Assembly: GCA_026914155.1 (NCBI GenBank)
Contig: JAPPGH010000024.1
Coordinates: 62,001-126,000, forward strand
Reading direction: 5' to 3'
Length of the DNA stretch: 64,000 nucleotides
From: Candidatus Palauibacter rhopaloidicola
GTDB taxonomy: Bacteria > Gemmatimonadota > Gemmatimonadetes > Palauibacterales > Palauibacteraceae
In this document: piece by piece, positions 20,751 to 30,323 of the stretch
How the letters are laid out: the number at the start of each line of letters is the position of its first letter
Position numbering within the stretch: the stretch's first letter is position 1
Program-made: the position numbers and the translations under genes
Notes under the pieces: generated by a model
Told to the model about the DNA's origin: nothing
Seen by the model: only the letters and a program-made list of their open reading frames with translations
Databases searched by the model: none

Positions 20751-21668
20751 TTACATGCCGGAGGCGTGCGCTCCCATCACGAGCCAGTGCAGCATGAGAC
20801 CCCCGTCCTCGCCTCGCGAGTAGAGCCCCGCGAAGTGGCCGCCCCCGGCCCCGTCCGGACCCTCGGTGCCGTAGGTGCCGATGCCGACCACATGGCCGTC
20901 GTCCAGCTCGTGCGCGGACCAGCCGCTGATCCCGCTGAACGTCACGCCCGCGTCGAACATCGCCTGCAGCCCTTCCTCCACGGCCGCGCGACCCTCGCGG
21001 GCCCGCTCGCCCGGCATCATCGCGACCGCGTTCTCCGTGAAGGTGTTCGCGACCATCGAGGCGTGCCCCATGTTGTAATGCGTGGCGAAGTAGTCGCCGC
21101 TCGCCTGGATGAGGTCGCCACCCATCCCCTCGGGCATCTCCATCATCTGGCCGGCGGACATCGACTGGTCGGGCGTGTCGTAGTTGCTCACGACCCCTTT
21201 GAGCGACCACTCGCCGTCCACGTTCTCGGCCACCGCCATGTAGTACCCGGAGTTGCGGGCTTCCGCTCCGTCGACGGTGCCGGTGAGAACGTAGTGCCCG
21301 CGCGAAACGATCTGGTCGCCGAAGCCCATCGTCTCTCCCGGATGGATCGCGAGTTGCGAGCCCTCGGCATCGATCCGCGCCTGCAGGGCGGCGCCGACCG
21401 CCTCGCTCCCGTAGACCATGGCGCCGGAGGCGCTCCAGAGGAGTCCGTCCTCGGAATAGCGGCCGCCAACCATGCTGCCGTGACCCATGTTGAAATGAGT
21501 CTCGTAGTAATCGGTGATTTCCGTCATCGCCGCCTCGGCGTCGGACATGGCCGGGGCGTCGTCCATCGCCTCCGTCATCTCCTCCGTCGTCGCGGCTTCT
21601 TCCGTCTCCGCCCCGCCGCAGGCGATGGTCAGAGCCAGGGCGAAGGGAGCCAGGGTGCGGATGCGCAT
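20751..21668 (-). CDS. Lipoprotein with two tandem SnoaL/NTF2-like domains
   Basis: Lipobox ALTIAC; repeated blocks YYETHFNMGHGSMVGG... and YFATHYNMGHASMVAN.... Confidence 0.7.
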   Translation of the reverse strand: MRIRTLAPFALALTIACGGAETEEAATTEEMTEAMDDAPAMSDAEAAMTEITDYYETHFNMGHGSMVGGRYSEDGLLWSASGAMVYGSEAVGAALQARIDAEGSQLAIHPGETMGFGDQIVSRGHYVLTGTVDGAEARNSGYYMAVAENVDGEWSLKGVVSNYDTPDQSMSAGQMMEMPEGMGGDLIQASGDYFATHYNMGHASMVANTFTENAVAMMPGERAREGRAAVEEGLQAMFDAGVTFSGISGWSAHELDDGHVVGIGTYGTEGPDGAGGGHFAGLYSRGEDGGLMLHWLVMGAHASGM

Positions 21669-21926
21669 CGGGGTACCTCCTTCGAAATAAGACGCCGCGC
21701 CCTCCGCACGCGTGCCTTTCACTGCGGCGAACGTCGACGAGACAAGGCGTAACTGCCGGAACGTTAGGCGTTTCAAGGCGGATCCGTCAATGCGACGGGC
21801 GCGCGGATCGGCCGGGGCGGCCGGACCGCCGAGGTTGGCCCGCCATTCCGCCCCCGCTTACGTTGAGCGCCCGGGTCGAAGGCCGTGACCCCTTCCATAC
21901 TTTTCCCCGAACCGGAAAGCCACAGC

Positions 21927-24452
21927 ATGGTCCAGATCGTGCGCAGTACCCGCCCCCTCGTCCTCATCCTTTCCCTCTCGCTCCTCGTCGTGGCCACGGG
22001 CTGCATTCGGCCCTTTGCCCGACCCTCGCCCGACCCGACCGCCTCGGCCGGAGGGGGACCCGGCCCCCGCGGCGGCGGCGGCGATGACGAAGACGGGCCG
22101 GAGCCCTATGCCGAAGTCGTCACGGAGGAAGCGGTCACGGATTCGGGGATGGTCCACGTTCACCGGGTGGACGACAAATGGCTGTTCGAGATTCCGGAGG
22201 AGGTTCTGGGACGCGACATCCTCCTCGTGAGCCGTCTGGCGGCGGTTCCCGAGGGGATGGGCTACGGCGGCCAGAAGGCGAATACGCAGGTCCTCCGCTG
22301 GGAGAGGAACGGGCCCGACGACGAGCGGATCTTCCTCCGCGTCGTGCGACACACGAACGTGGCGGACGAGGCCCTTCCGGTGGCGCGGGCCGTGCGGGGC
22401 GCGAACTTCGAGCCGATCCTGCGGGCCTTCGACATCGAGGCGCTGAACGACGACTCGACGAGCGTCGTCATCGATGCCTCGCCGCTGTTCGAGTCCGACA
22501 TCCCCATGCTCGGCTTGAGCCAGTTCCGCCGCGACGCGTACCGGGTGCGCTCGCTGGACTCCAACCGAACCTACGTCGACTGGATCAAGAGCTTCCCGCG
22601 CAACGTCGAAGTGCGGCACGTCCTCACCTACAACGCGCAGACGCCTCCGTCGAACGCGAGCACGAACTCGATCTCGATCGAGATGAATCAGTCGATGGTC
22701 CTGCTCCCGGACGAACCCATGCAGCCGCGCATCTTCGACGAGCGGGTGGGTTACTTCAACGTGAATCAGGTGGACTACGGCCGCAGCGACCAGAAGGTCG
22801 TCACGCGCACCTACGTGACGCGGTGGCGGCTCGAACCGAGCGACACCGCGGCCTTCCGGCGCGGCGAACTCGTCGACCCGGTCAAACCCATCATCTTCTA
22901 CCTCGACCCCGCCACGCCCGAGAAGTGGCGGCCGTACCTCATCCAGGGAATCGATGACTGGCAGGAGGCCTTCGAGGCGGCGGGCTTCAGCAACGCGATC
23001 CAGGGACGGATGCCGCCCTCCTTCGAGGAGGACCCGGAGTTCAGCCCGGAGGACGTGCGGTATTCCGTGATCCGCTGGCTCCCGTCGCAGGTGCAGAACG
23101 CCTCCGGGCCGCATGTGCACGACCCGAGGACCGGGGAGATCCTCGAGAGCGACATCCAGTGGTATCACAACGTCGCGAACCTGCTGCGGAACTGGTACCT
23201 GATCCAGACGGCGGCCGTGAATCCGGCGGCGCGCCGCGCGCTCTTCGACGACGAAGTGATGGGTCGGCTGATCCGCTTCGTGGCGGCGCACGAGGTCGGA
23301 CACACGCTCGGTCTCCCGCACAACATGAAGTCGAGTTCCGCCTTCCCCGTGGATTCGCTGCGGGCCCCGGGCTTCGTGTGCCGCGAGGGGGTCGCCCCGT
23401 CGATCATGGACTACGCGCGCTTCAACTACGTGGCGCAGCCGGAGGACGAGGGCGCGTGCGTGGATCCGCGGATCGGCGAATACGACCGCTTCTCGATCAA
23501 CTGGGGCTACCGCCCGATCCTCGATGCGGACGAGGACGAGGAGCGGGCGACGCTCGACGCCTGGATCCGGGAGGTCGAAGACGACCCGGTCTACGCCTTC
23601 GGCAGTGGGACGCCGATCGACCCGACCGCCCAGACGGAAGCCGTCGGCTCCGACGCGATGGAAGCGAGCGACCTCGGGATCGCGAACCTCAAGCGGATCC
23701 TGCCCCGGCTGGTCGAGTGGAGCAGCGACGGGCGCGAGGGGGAGAACTACGAGGAGTTGGCGGAACTCTACAACAATCTCATCGGGCAGTGGAACCGCTA
23801 CATGGGCCACGTCGGGACCGTGGTGGGCGGGGTGACGCGCACGCACAAGCGGATCGGGCAGGAGGGGGCGGTCTACGAGTTCGTGGACGAAGCCACGCAG
23901 CGGCGGGCCATGGACTTCTTCGCCCGGCAGGCCTTCGACCCGCCGACGTGGATGGTCGACGAGGACATCCTGTCGAAGATCGAGAACCCGTCGACGGTGG
24001 ACCGCATGCGGGGCATTCAGGTTCGAGTCGTGAACCTGATCCTCGACCCCGGCCGCATGCAGCGGCTGATCGAGGCGGAAGCCCGGAACGGGGGCGACCA
24101 CTACAGCCTCGGCGAGCTGTTCGAGGATCTGCGCCGCTCAATCTGGGGAGAGCTGGAGACCGGCGCCCCGATCGGCGTCTACCGGCGGAATCTCCAGCGC
24201 GGACACCTGGAGCGGCTCGAGTACCTGATGACGCAAGAGCTGTCGCTCCCGACCTTCATCTTCGGCGGTCTCTCGGACTTCTTCACCTCGGTGGACGTGT
24301 CGCAGTCGGACATCCGGGCCTTCGTGCGGGGCGAACTCCACGGGCTCCAGGATGCGATCGAACGCACGCTTAGGCGCCGGCTCGACCGCACAACGGAACT
24401 GCACCTGCGAGACGCCCTCGCCAGGATCGACGACATCCTCGACCCCGACTGA
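21927..24452 (+). CDS. Secreted zinc-dependent metalloprotease (DUF5117-type)
   Basis: Lipobox-like VVATGC; FVAAHEVGHTLGLPHNMKSSSAFPV. Confidence 0.88.
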   Translation: MVQIVRSTRPLVLILSLSLLVVATGCIRPFARPSPDPTASAGGGPGPRGGGGDDEDGPEPYAEVVTEEAVTDSGMVHVHRVDDKWLFEIPEEVLGRDILLVSRLAAVPEGMGYGGQKANTQVLRWERNGPDDERIFLRVVRHTNVADEALPVARAVRGANFEPILRAFDIEALNDDSTSVVIDASPLFESDIPMLGLSQFRRDAYRVRSLDSNRTYVDWIKSFPRNVEVRHVLTYNAQTPPSNASTNSISIEMNQSMVLLPDEPMQPRIFDERVGYFNVNQVDYGRSDQKVVTRTYVTRWRLEPSDTAAFRRGELVDPVKPIIFYLDPATPEKWRPYLIQGIDDWQEAFEAAGFSNAIQGRMPPSFEEDPEFSPEDVRYSVIRWLPSQVQNASGPHVHDPRTGEILESDIQWYHNVANLLRNWYLIQTAAVNPAARRALFDDEVMGRLIRFVAAHEVGHTLGLPHNMKSSSAFPVDSLRAPGFVCREGVAPSIMDYARFNYVAQPEDEGACVDPRIGEYDRFSINWGYRPILDADEDEERATLDAWIREVEDDPVYAFGSGTPIDPTAQTEAVGSDAMEASDLGIANLKRILPRLVEWSSDGREGENYEELAELYNNLIGQWNRYMGHVGTVVGGVTRTHKRIGQEGAVYEFVDEATQRRAMDFFARQAFDPPTWMVDEDILSKIENPSTVDRMRGIQVRVVNLILDPGRMQRLIEAEARNGGDHYSLGELFEDLRRSIWGELETGAPIGVYRRNLQRGHLERLEYLMTQELSLPTFIFGGLSDFFTSVDVSQSDIRAFVRGELHGLQDAIERTLRRRLDRTTELHLRDALARIDDILDPD

Positions 24453-24462
24453 GCCGAACCTC

Positions 24463-24493
24463 GCCCGGGTCGGCCAAATCGGCAGACCCGGGC
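24463..24493. terminator. Bidirectional hairpin between convergent genes
   Basis: gcccgggtc-N13-gacccgggc, perfect 9-bp arms. Confidence 0.55.
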
Positions 24494-24895
24494 CTATGCG
24501 AGCACTTCGAGCAGGGTGCGGGGGCGAACCACAAGGACGGTCCGGTACGGAGAGACATCCAACAGGTCGCGGTCGCCACTCACGACATACTTGACTCCCG
24601 CGGCGATGGCGCATGCGATGAACTTGTCGTCATCCGCATCACGACAGACCGGCTCAGCCAGGGGCGGCGCTTCCACGAGCGTCGCAGAAGCACCGAGCAG
24701 GTCGAGCGCGGGCGTCAGGTCGACACCCGGGAATCGGGAAGACAGCCGCTGGCCGACGCGTACATACTCCTCGATGATCTCCTGGGAAACGACGACGCTG
24801 ACGCGACCGTCTCGCCACGCTTCGAGAATGCCGCCGGGATGGCCGCCGAAGAAAACGCCGGACACGAAGACGTTCGTGTCCAGAACGATCCTCAC
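24494..24895 (-). CDS. PIN-domain putative toxin (COG1569-like)
   Basis: MRIVLDTNVFVSGVFFGGHPGGILEAWRDGRVSVVVSQEIIEEY... DADDDKFIACAIAAGVKYVVSGDRDLL. Confidence 0.9.
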   Translation of the reverse strand: MRIVLDTNVFVSGVFFGGHPGGILEAWRDGRVSVVVSQEIIEEYVRVGQRLSSRFPGVDLTPALDLLGASATLVEAPPLAEPVCRDADDDKFIACAIAAGVKYVVSGDRDLLDVSPYRTVLVVRPRTLLEVLA

Positions 24896-25152
24896 GCCGA
24901 ACGCACGGCCTTGATCGCCGCGGCGATATCCGAGCGGCGGAGCCCAACGCGGCGCGCGTCTTCTCGAGCCCGCGCAACGATGCCATCGAACTCACGCATT
25001 GAAGGTGGATCGACCACCTTGAGTACGACGGTGCCTTCCTCCCCAAGAACGACGAACTCGGTTCCAGTCTCCAATCCGAGGCGTCGCCGGATCGGCTCCG
25101 GAATGACGACCTGGCCCTTCGAGGACAGTTTCGTGGTAGCTATGCGGTCCAT
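24892..25152 (-). CDS. AbrB/MazE/SpoVT-family putative antitoxin
   Basis: TTKLSSKGQVVIPEPIRRRLGLETGTEFVVLGEEGTVVLKVV; 4-nt overlap with the PIN gene. Confidence 0.9.
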   Translation of the reverse strand: MDRIATTKLSSKGQVVIPEPIRRRLGLETGTEFVVLGEEGTVVLKVVDPPSMREFDGIVARAREDARRVGLRRSDIAAAIKAVRSA

Positions 25153-25202
25153 GCTGCAATCCTACCAGTAAGACGATATCTCGTCAACGGGAGTGCCCCG
25201 CG

Positions 25203-28200
25203 CTAGAAGCGGACGCGGACGCCGAGTTGGGCGCGGCGGGTGTCGCCGAGGCCGCTCCGGATCGTGCCGTCGAAGTTGAACAGGAGCCCCGTCTGCGCGG
25301 TGTCGAGGAAGTTGTCGGCGCCCGTCAGGTTGAAGACTTCCAGGATCGGCTCGACCGTGCGCCCGTCCCCGATGTCGAACGCCTTCGAAAGCCGCAGGTC
25401 CCAGGTGAAGAAGTCGTTCTCCCGCCGGAGCGTGTTGCGCCTGAGGACGGAACCATCGGCGCACACGCGGTCCGCCGGGGCTCCCACACGCTGGCCTGCC
25501 GGGGCGGCCAGTGGATTCGCCTCGGTCGGGCCGCAGCTCGCCGACATCGGCGACGCGGAGAGGTATCGGAAGACGTGGTTGAGAACGACGCCGCGGCCGA
25601 GATCGAAGAGCAGGAAGCCGGTCAGCTGGTGCCGCCGGTCCCGGACCGACCAGTTGTACTCGGCCTCCAAATCGGTTGCGGTCGCATAGAAGAAGTTGAA
25701 CGGATCCCGTTCGTTATCGTCGTCCGACCGGTCGAAGCCCAGCGTGTAGTTCGCCTCGAAACTCAGCCTCCCGTCGAGCGCGCCGTCCCCGCGCAGTCCG
25801 AGCGTGACGGCGTTGTAGCGGGAGCGCGCGCTGCTCTCGGTCACGGTGACGGTTCCCAGCCCGTTGGCCCCCTCCGCGAAGGGCGCGCCGAGTTCGGCCG
25901 CGTTGCGGTCCACGAAGCGGAACAGGTTGTCGGTGCGGGCGTGCTGAAGCGAAAGCTCCACCGCCGTGTTCGCGCTCAGCGCGTGCTCCACGGCGACGTT
26001 GAACGACCACGTCCGCGGCAGTTCGAGGTTGCGGTCCGCGATGTTCACACCGGGCTGGAAGGGTGGCGTGCCCGGCGGGGGCGCCGTCAGGAACTCTCCG
26101 ATCTGCGGCGGCGGCGGAAGGAAGGTCGCGTCGCTGGCAGCGAACTGCGTGCCCTGGAACGCGCCGTTCGTCGTGCGGTGCTGCGCGAACACGAGCATCG
26201 GGATGCGCGAGAAGTAGGACCCCGCGTTCACGCGTACGAGCGTGCGCCCGTCGTCCCGGGGATCCCAGGCGAGCCCGAAGCGCGGCTGGAAGTTGTCGAG
26301 GTCGTCCGGAATCGTCCCGTCCGACGGAAAACCCGCACTCCCGATCCACGATCCGTAGAAGGTGTCCCCGGGCTCGATGAACATCCCCGGATGCCACGAC
26401 CCTTCCCAGCGCACGCCGAGGTTCAGGGTCAGGTTGTCGCGCGGGCGCCAGGTGTCCTGGATGAAGAGTCCGAGTTCGTCCATCGAGAAGTCCTGCAGTC
26501 CGAGTTGCCCGGCCGGAGTATCTCCCAGCGTGAGGGCCTGCAGGTAGAGAAGTACGGGGCCGGTGATCGCGGTCCCCGGAGGACAGATGCCCTCCGCGCT
26601 GTCGGAACCGTCGGAGCAGGTGACGTATCGGTTCCCCTGCGTGACGAAGTTCATGAATCCGTCGACGGAGGAGAACTTGTAGAGGCCGTTCGCGAAGCCG
26701 ATGAACTGCTGGCCGACCCCCGTCCGGTTGTATTCGACGCCCACCTTGAACAGGTGGTCCCCGGCCAGGAAGGAGAGGTTGTCGACGAGTTGGATCCGGT
26801 GATCATAGGCCGGGTCGATGGGAAGGAAGAAGGGCATCCCGATGCGGAACCCGTCCGCGAAGTCCATCGCGATGTCCGGGAAGGGGCGGCCGCCGACCGT
26901 GCCGAAGGCGGGCTGCGGCGGCGGGGCGGAGCCCGGAATCACGGGTCCCTCGTATCCCCGGGGCCGGTCCTCGCGGGCGTACTGGACGCGGAACTCGTTC
27001 GAGACGGTGTTGGAGAGCTGCGACCTGAGGCTTGCGTTGATCGCGTGGGAGAAGTCCTCCTCGAGGCCGTTGGCGCTGAGACCCCAGGAATCCACGTCGA
27101 ACGTCCCGTTCACCTGCTCGGACCAGGTGTAGTTGTACTTGAAGGACGCCTGGTGACGGTCGCTGAGGTTGAAGTCGAGCTTCGCCACGAGCGCCCGGTT
27201 GTCGTCGGTGCGGCGGATCGGACCGAACTCGTCGTCGAACCGGCCGGGCCACCGCGTCTGAAGGAAGTTCTCCAGCTTCTCGAGTTCTGACCGGTTCACG
27301 ACGTTGCGCGTGAACTGCTTCGTCTCGCTCGCTTCCTGCTGGTCGTAGGCGACGAAGAAGAACGCCCGGTCGCGCACGATCGGGCCGCCGAGGGTGAAGC
27401 CGAACTGGCCGCGCCCGAACTCGGGCTTGCCGCCTCCGCGCTCGCTCGGGTATGCGGTGGAGATGGCATCCCACTGGCCGAAGTAGTGCGCCGAGCCCGC
27501 GAACTCGTTCGTGCCCGACTTCGTGATGACGTTCACAAAGCCGCCCGCGGAGCGCCCGAACTCCGCCGACGCCCCCTGGCTCACGACGACGATTTCTTCG
27601 ATGGCGTCCTGGTTGAAGGTGAAGGCCGGGCGCTGGCCGCCCCGCTGCTCGCCGAAGAAGGGGTTGTTGAAGTCGGCTCCGTCCACGGACACGTTGTTGA
27701 AGATCCCCCGCTGTCCCCCGATGTTGAGGACCTCGCCGTCCGGACCCTGCGACACGGACACGCCCGGAGTGAGGAGCGTGTAGTCGAGGAAGTTGCGTCC
27801 GTTGTTGGGCAGGTTGTCGACGACCTCCTCGGCGAGCCGGTGGGAACTCGACGGGTCCCCGGTGTCGACGAGCGGCGTCCGGTCCGCCGTCACGGTGATC
27901 TCGGACACGGCGACGGGCTTGAATTCGAGTACGAGATCGAGGACCTCTCCGACGCGGAGGATGAGCCCCTCGGTGCGCTCGTCGCCGAACTGCCCCAGCG
28001 CCCGGGCGGTGACGTCATAGACGCCCAGCGGAAGGAGTGTGCGCACGAACGCCCCGTTCGATCCCGTCACGACCGTCGTCTCGAACCCGGTCGCACGATG
28101 CTCGATGACCACGGCGGCGCCGGCCACGGGCGCTCCGACCGGATCGCGGACGACCCCGCGGATGACGCCGGTCGTCGCCTGGGCCTGCGCGGCCGCGTCC

Positions 28201-28283
28201 GACGCGGCGGCGCAGGACAGCGCGAAAACGGCGAACAGGAGGGTGGACCCGCGTCGGGAGACCGGAACCCGGCATGGCCGCAT
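25203..28283 (-). CDS. TonB-dependent receptor with N-terminal carboxypeptidase-regulatory-like domain
   Basis: GVIRGVVRDPVGAPVAGAAVVIEH, plug VDNLPNNGRNFLDYTLLTPGVS, terminal aromatic VRVRF. Confidence 0.93.
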   Translation of the reverse strand: MRPCRVPVSRRGSTLLFAVFALSCAAASDAAAQAQATTGVIRGVVRDPVGAPVAGAAVVIEHRATGFETTVVTGSNGAFVRTLLPLGVYDVTARALGQFGDERTEGLILRVGEVLDLVLEFKPVAVSEITVTADRTPLVDTGDPSSSHRLAEEVVDNLPNNGRNFLDYTLLTPGVSVSQGPDGEVLNIGGQRGIFNNVSVDGADFNNPFFGEQRGGQRPAFTFNQDAIEEIVVVSQGASAEFGRSAGGFVNVITKSGTNEFAGSAHYFGQWDAISTAYPSERGGGKPEFGRGQFGFTLGGPIVRDRAFFFVAYDQQEASETKQFTRNVVNRSELEKLENFLQTRWPGRFDDEFGPIRRTDDNRALVAKLDFNLSDRHQASFKYNYTWSEQVNGTFDVDSWGLSANGLEEDFSHAINASLRSQLSNTVSNEFRVQYAREDRPRGYEGPVIPGSAPPPQPAFGTVGGRPFPDIAMDFADGFRIGMPFFLPIDPAYDHRIQLVDNLSFLAGDHLFKVGVEYNRTGVGQQFIGFANGLYKFSSVDGFMNFVTQGNRYVTCSDGSDSAEGICPPGTAITGPVLLYLQALTLGDTPAGQLGLQDFSMDELGLFIQDTWRPRDNLTLNLGVRWEGSWHPGMFIEPGDTFYGSWIGSAGFPSDGTIPDDLDNFQPRFGLAWDPRDDGRTLVRVNAGSYFSRIPMLVFAQHRTTNGAFQGTQFAASDATFLPPPPQIGEFLTAPPPGTPPFQPGVNIADRNLELPRTWSFNVAVEHALSANTAVELSLQHARTDNLFRFVDRNAAELGAPFAEGANGLGTVTVTESSARSRYNAVTLGLRGDGALDGRLSFEANYTLGFDRSDDDNERDPFNFFYATATDLEAEYNWSVRDRRHQLTGFLLFDLGRGVVLNHVFRYLSASPMSASCGPTEANPLAAPAGQRVGAPADRVCADGSVLRRNTLRRENDFFTWDLRLSKAFDIGDGRTVEPILEVFNLTGADNFLDTAQTGLLFNFDGTIRSGLGDTRRAQLGVRVRF

Positions 28284-28337
28284 GGACGACTCCTTGCTCT
28301 CTCGATGGTGGATACAGGCGTAGGAACTGGCAGAGGA

Positions 28338-28411
28338 TGGGCCCGGCAGGATTCGAACCTGCGACCTTGGGATTATGAGTCCCCTGCTCTAACCGGCTGA
28401 GCTACGGGCCC
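28338..28411 (-). tRNA. tRNA with CAU anticodon (elongator Met or lysidine-modified Ile2)
   Basis: GGGCCCGTAGCTCAGCCGGTTAGAGCAGGGGACTCATAATCCCAAGGTCGCAGGTTCGAATCCTGCCGGGCCCA; full cloverleaf; CCA not encoded. Confidence 0.95.
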
Positions 28412-28507
28412 GAACGGAGCACGAAACGTACGCGCCGCGACGCTCCGCACCAACGCCCCGGCGGTCGCCGCGGGACCGCGCGAGACCGCGGCGGTTCCGC
28501 GGCGCGA

Positions 28508-29569
28508 TCACGGCGCCACCTCGACCCCGACCGCCGGACCGTCCCGCTCGATGACCTCTCCGATCTCCGCGGCCGCATAGCCCGCCGCGGCGAGCGCGGA
28601 CGATGCGGCCGACGCCTCGTCGGCGGGGACGGCCGCCAGCAGTCCGCCGGACGTCTGCGGGTCGAGCAACAGAGTCCGCAGTTCGTGGGGGACGGCGTCG
28701 TCCCACCGCACCTGCGACGCGTAGGCGTCCCGGTTCCGGGTCGTACCGCCCGGCACGCACCCCTCTCCGGCGAGGCGCAGCGCTCCGGGCAGGAGCTGCG
28801 GCGCCGAAGCCCGAATCCGGGCGCTCGCGTCCGAGGCGTGGCACATCTCCAGCAGGTGCCCCAGGAGCCCGAAGCCGGTGACGTCGGTTGCGGCGTGAAC
28901 GTCGAAACCGGAGAGGACGGCCGCCGCCTCGCGGTTGAGTTGCTGCATGGAATCGACGGCGACGAGGAGGTCGGCCGGGTCCGTCACGCCGCGCTTGAGC
29001 CCGGTCGTGACGACACCCGTCCCGAGCGCCTTGCCCAGCACGAGCGCATCCCCCGGCCGCGCTCCGCCCTTTCTCCACAGGCGGTCGGGATCGCCGAGTC
29101 CGATGGCCACCAGTCCGAACTTCGGTTCCGCGTCGTCGATGGAATGTCCGCCGGCCACGGCGATGCCGGCCTCGCGGCACACCTCGCCCGCGCCGCGGAG
29201 GATCGCACCCACCGTCTCATCGGAGAGCGTCCCGGCGGGAACCGCCAGGATGTTGAGCGCGAACAGGGGGCGGGCCCGCATCGCGTACAGATCTCCGAGC
29301 GCGTTCGCGGCCGCGATGGCGCCGAAGTCCGCCGGATCGTCGACGAGCGGAGTGAAGAAGTCCAGGCTCGCGACGATGGCGTCCCCATCGTCGAGCAGGT
29401 ACACGGCGGCGTCGTCCGGGCCCTCGAGTCCCACGAGGAGCCGGTCGTCCGGAACGAGCGGAACGTGCTGCAGGATGCGGCCCAGATCCTCCGGGCCGAG
29501 CTTGCACGCTCAGCCGGCGCCGTGCGAGTACTGGGTCAGGCGGGCCGCTTCGGCCGAAGGCGAGTTCAT
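28508..29569 (-). CDS. selD: Selenide, water dikinase SelD; selenoprotein with Sec at codon 20 (in-frame UGA at 29510..29512)
   Basis: MNSPSAEAARLTQYSHGAG(U)ACKLGPEDLGRILQHVPLVPDDRLLVGLEGPDDAAVYLL... continuous with ORF 28508..29434; the UGA aligns with catalytic Cys17 of E. coli SelD (GAGCGCK). Confidence 0.93.
29478..29498 (-). promoter_or_regulatory. Putative bacterial SECIS hairpin in selD
   Basis: 11 nt after UGA: CGGCCC-GGAGGATCT-GGGCCG; perfect 6-bp stem, 9-nt loop beginning with GG. Confidence 0.75.
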
Positions 29570-29612
29570 GGCGACCGAAGCTATGGCGACGCGAGGCGTC
29601 TCGCAGGGATTC

Positions 29613-30323
29613 CTACCAGTTCCGCTCCACGACGGGATCCTGGAAACGGTTGCGGCCCATCACGCGGTCGCGGATCGCCGCTTCCGCGTCGCCCGCCTGT
29701 TCGAGGAGCGCCGCCGCCTGCTCGGGCGACAGCATCTCCATCTCGCCCGAGCCCGCGGCCGCCGCGGCCCCGGCGCCGGCCCCCTGTGGCGACTGTCCCT
29801 GCCCGCCCTGCTGCTCGTCGCCGCCGCTCTCCCCTTCCTCCTCGAGCCAGCGCTCCACGAGTTCGAGGTTCCAGCGCGCATCCTCGTCGTCCACGCGGCG
29901 GCGGAGGACCTCGCGAAAGGCTTCGCGCGCCGCCTGGAGGGCGGCTCGACGCGCGGACGGGTCGCTCTGGGTGAACCGGCCGTCGAGGGCCGTGCTGAGC
30001 CCGAGGTTGTAGAAGGCGCTCTCGCGCACCTCTTCCCGCTCGCTGCCGATGGAGAGTTCGAGCGGGGCCTGCGCGTCCCCCACCTGCCCGTCGTGGAGGA
30101 GAGCCGTCCCGTAGTTGTAGTGGTCGATCGGCCGGTCCGAGGAAGTGGCTCGTTCCCGGTAGCGCGCGACGGTCTCGGATTCGGACGCCTGCGGGTCGGC
30201 GGACCCGGGCTGACCCGCCGCCCGCGTCGGCGCATCCTGCGGCCCCTCCCCGGCAAACGCCGCGAGCGAGGCGGCCGCGGCCGCGAGCCCGAAGATCATG
30301 CACCTCCGCGTCGACTCAACCAC
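29613..30323 (-). CDS. TPR-like BatC-type protein
   Basis: Signal peptide, HYNYGTALLHDGQVGDAQAPLELS repeats, last gene of the Bat cluster. Confidence 0.7.
   Translation of the reverse strand: MVESTRRCMIFGLAAAAASLAAFAGEGPQDAPTRAAGQPGSADPQASESETVARYRERATSSDRPIDHYNYGTALLHDGQVGDAQAPLELSIGSEREEVRESAFYNLGLSTALDGRFTQSDPSARRAALQAAREAFREVLRRRVDDEDARWNLELVERWLEEEGESGGDEQQGGQGQSPQGAGAGAAAAAGSGEMEMLSPEQAAALLEQAGDAEAAIRDRVMGRNRFQDPVVERNW

Noticed and set aside
21858-24101. 747-aa minus-strand ORF opposite the metalloprotease
   Set aside because: Shadow ORF with Arg/Val/His-rich composition and no recognisable motif; the plus strand encodes HEVGHTLGLPH.
28508-29434. SelD as an N-terminally truncated gene or pseudogene
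   Set aside because: The missing catalytic N-terminus is present in frame upstream behind a single UGA with a SECIS-like hairpin.
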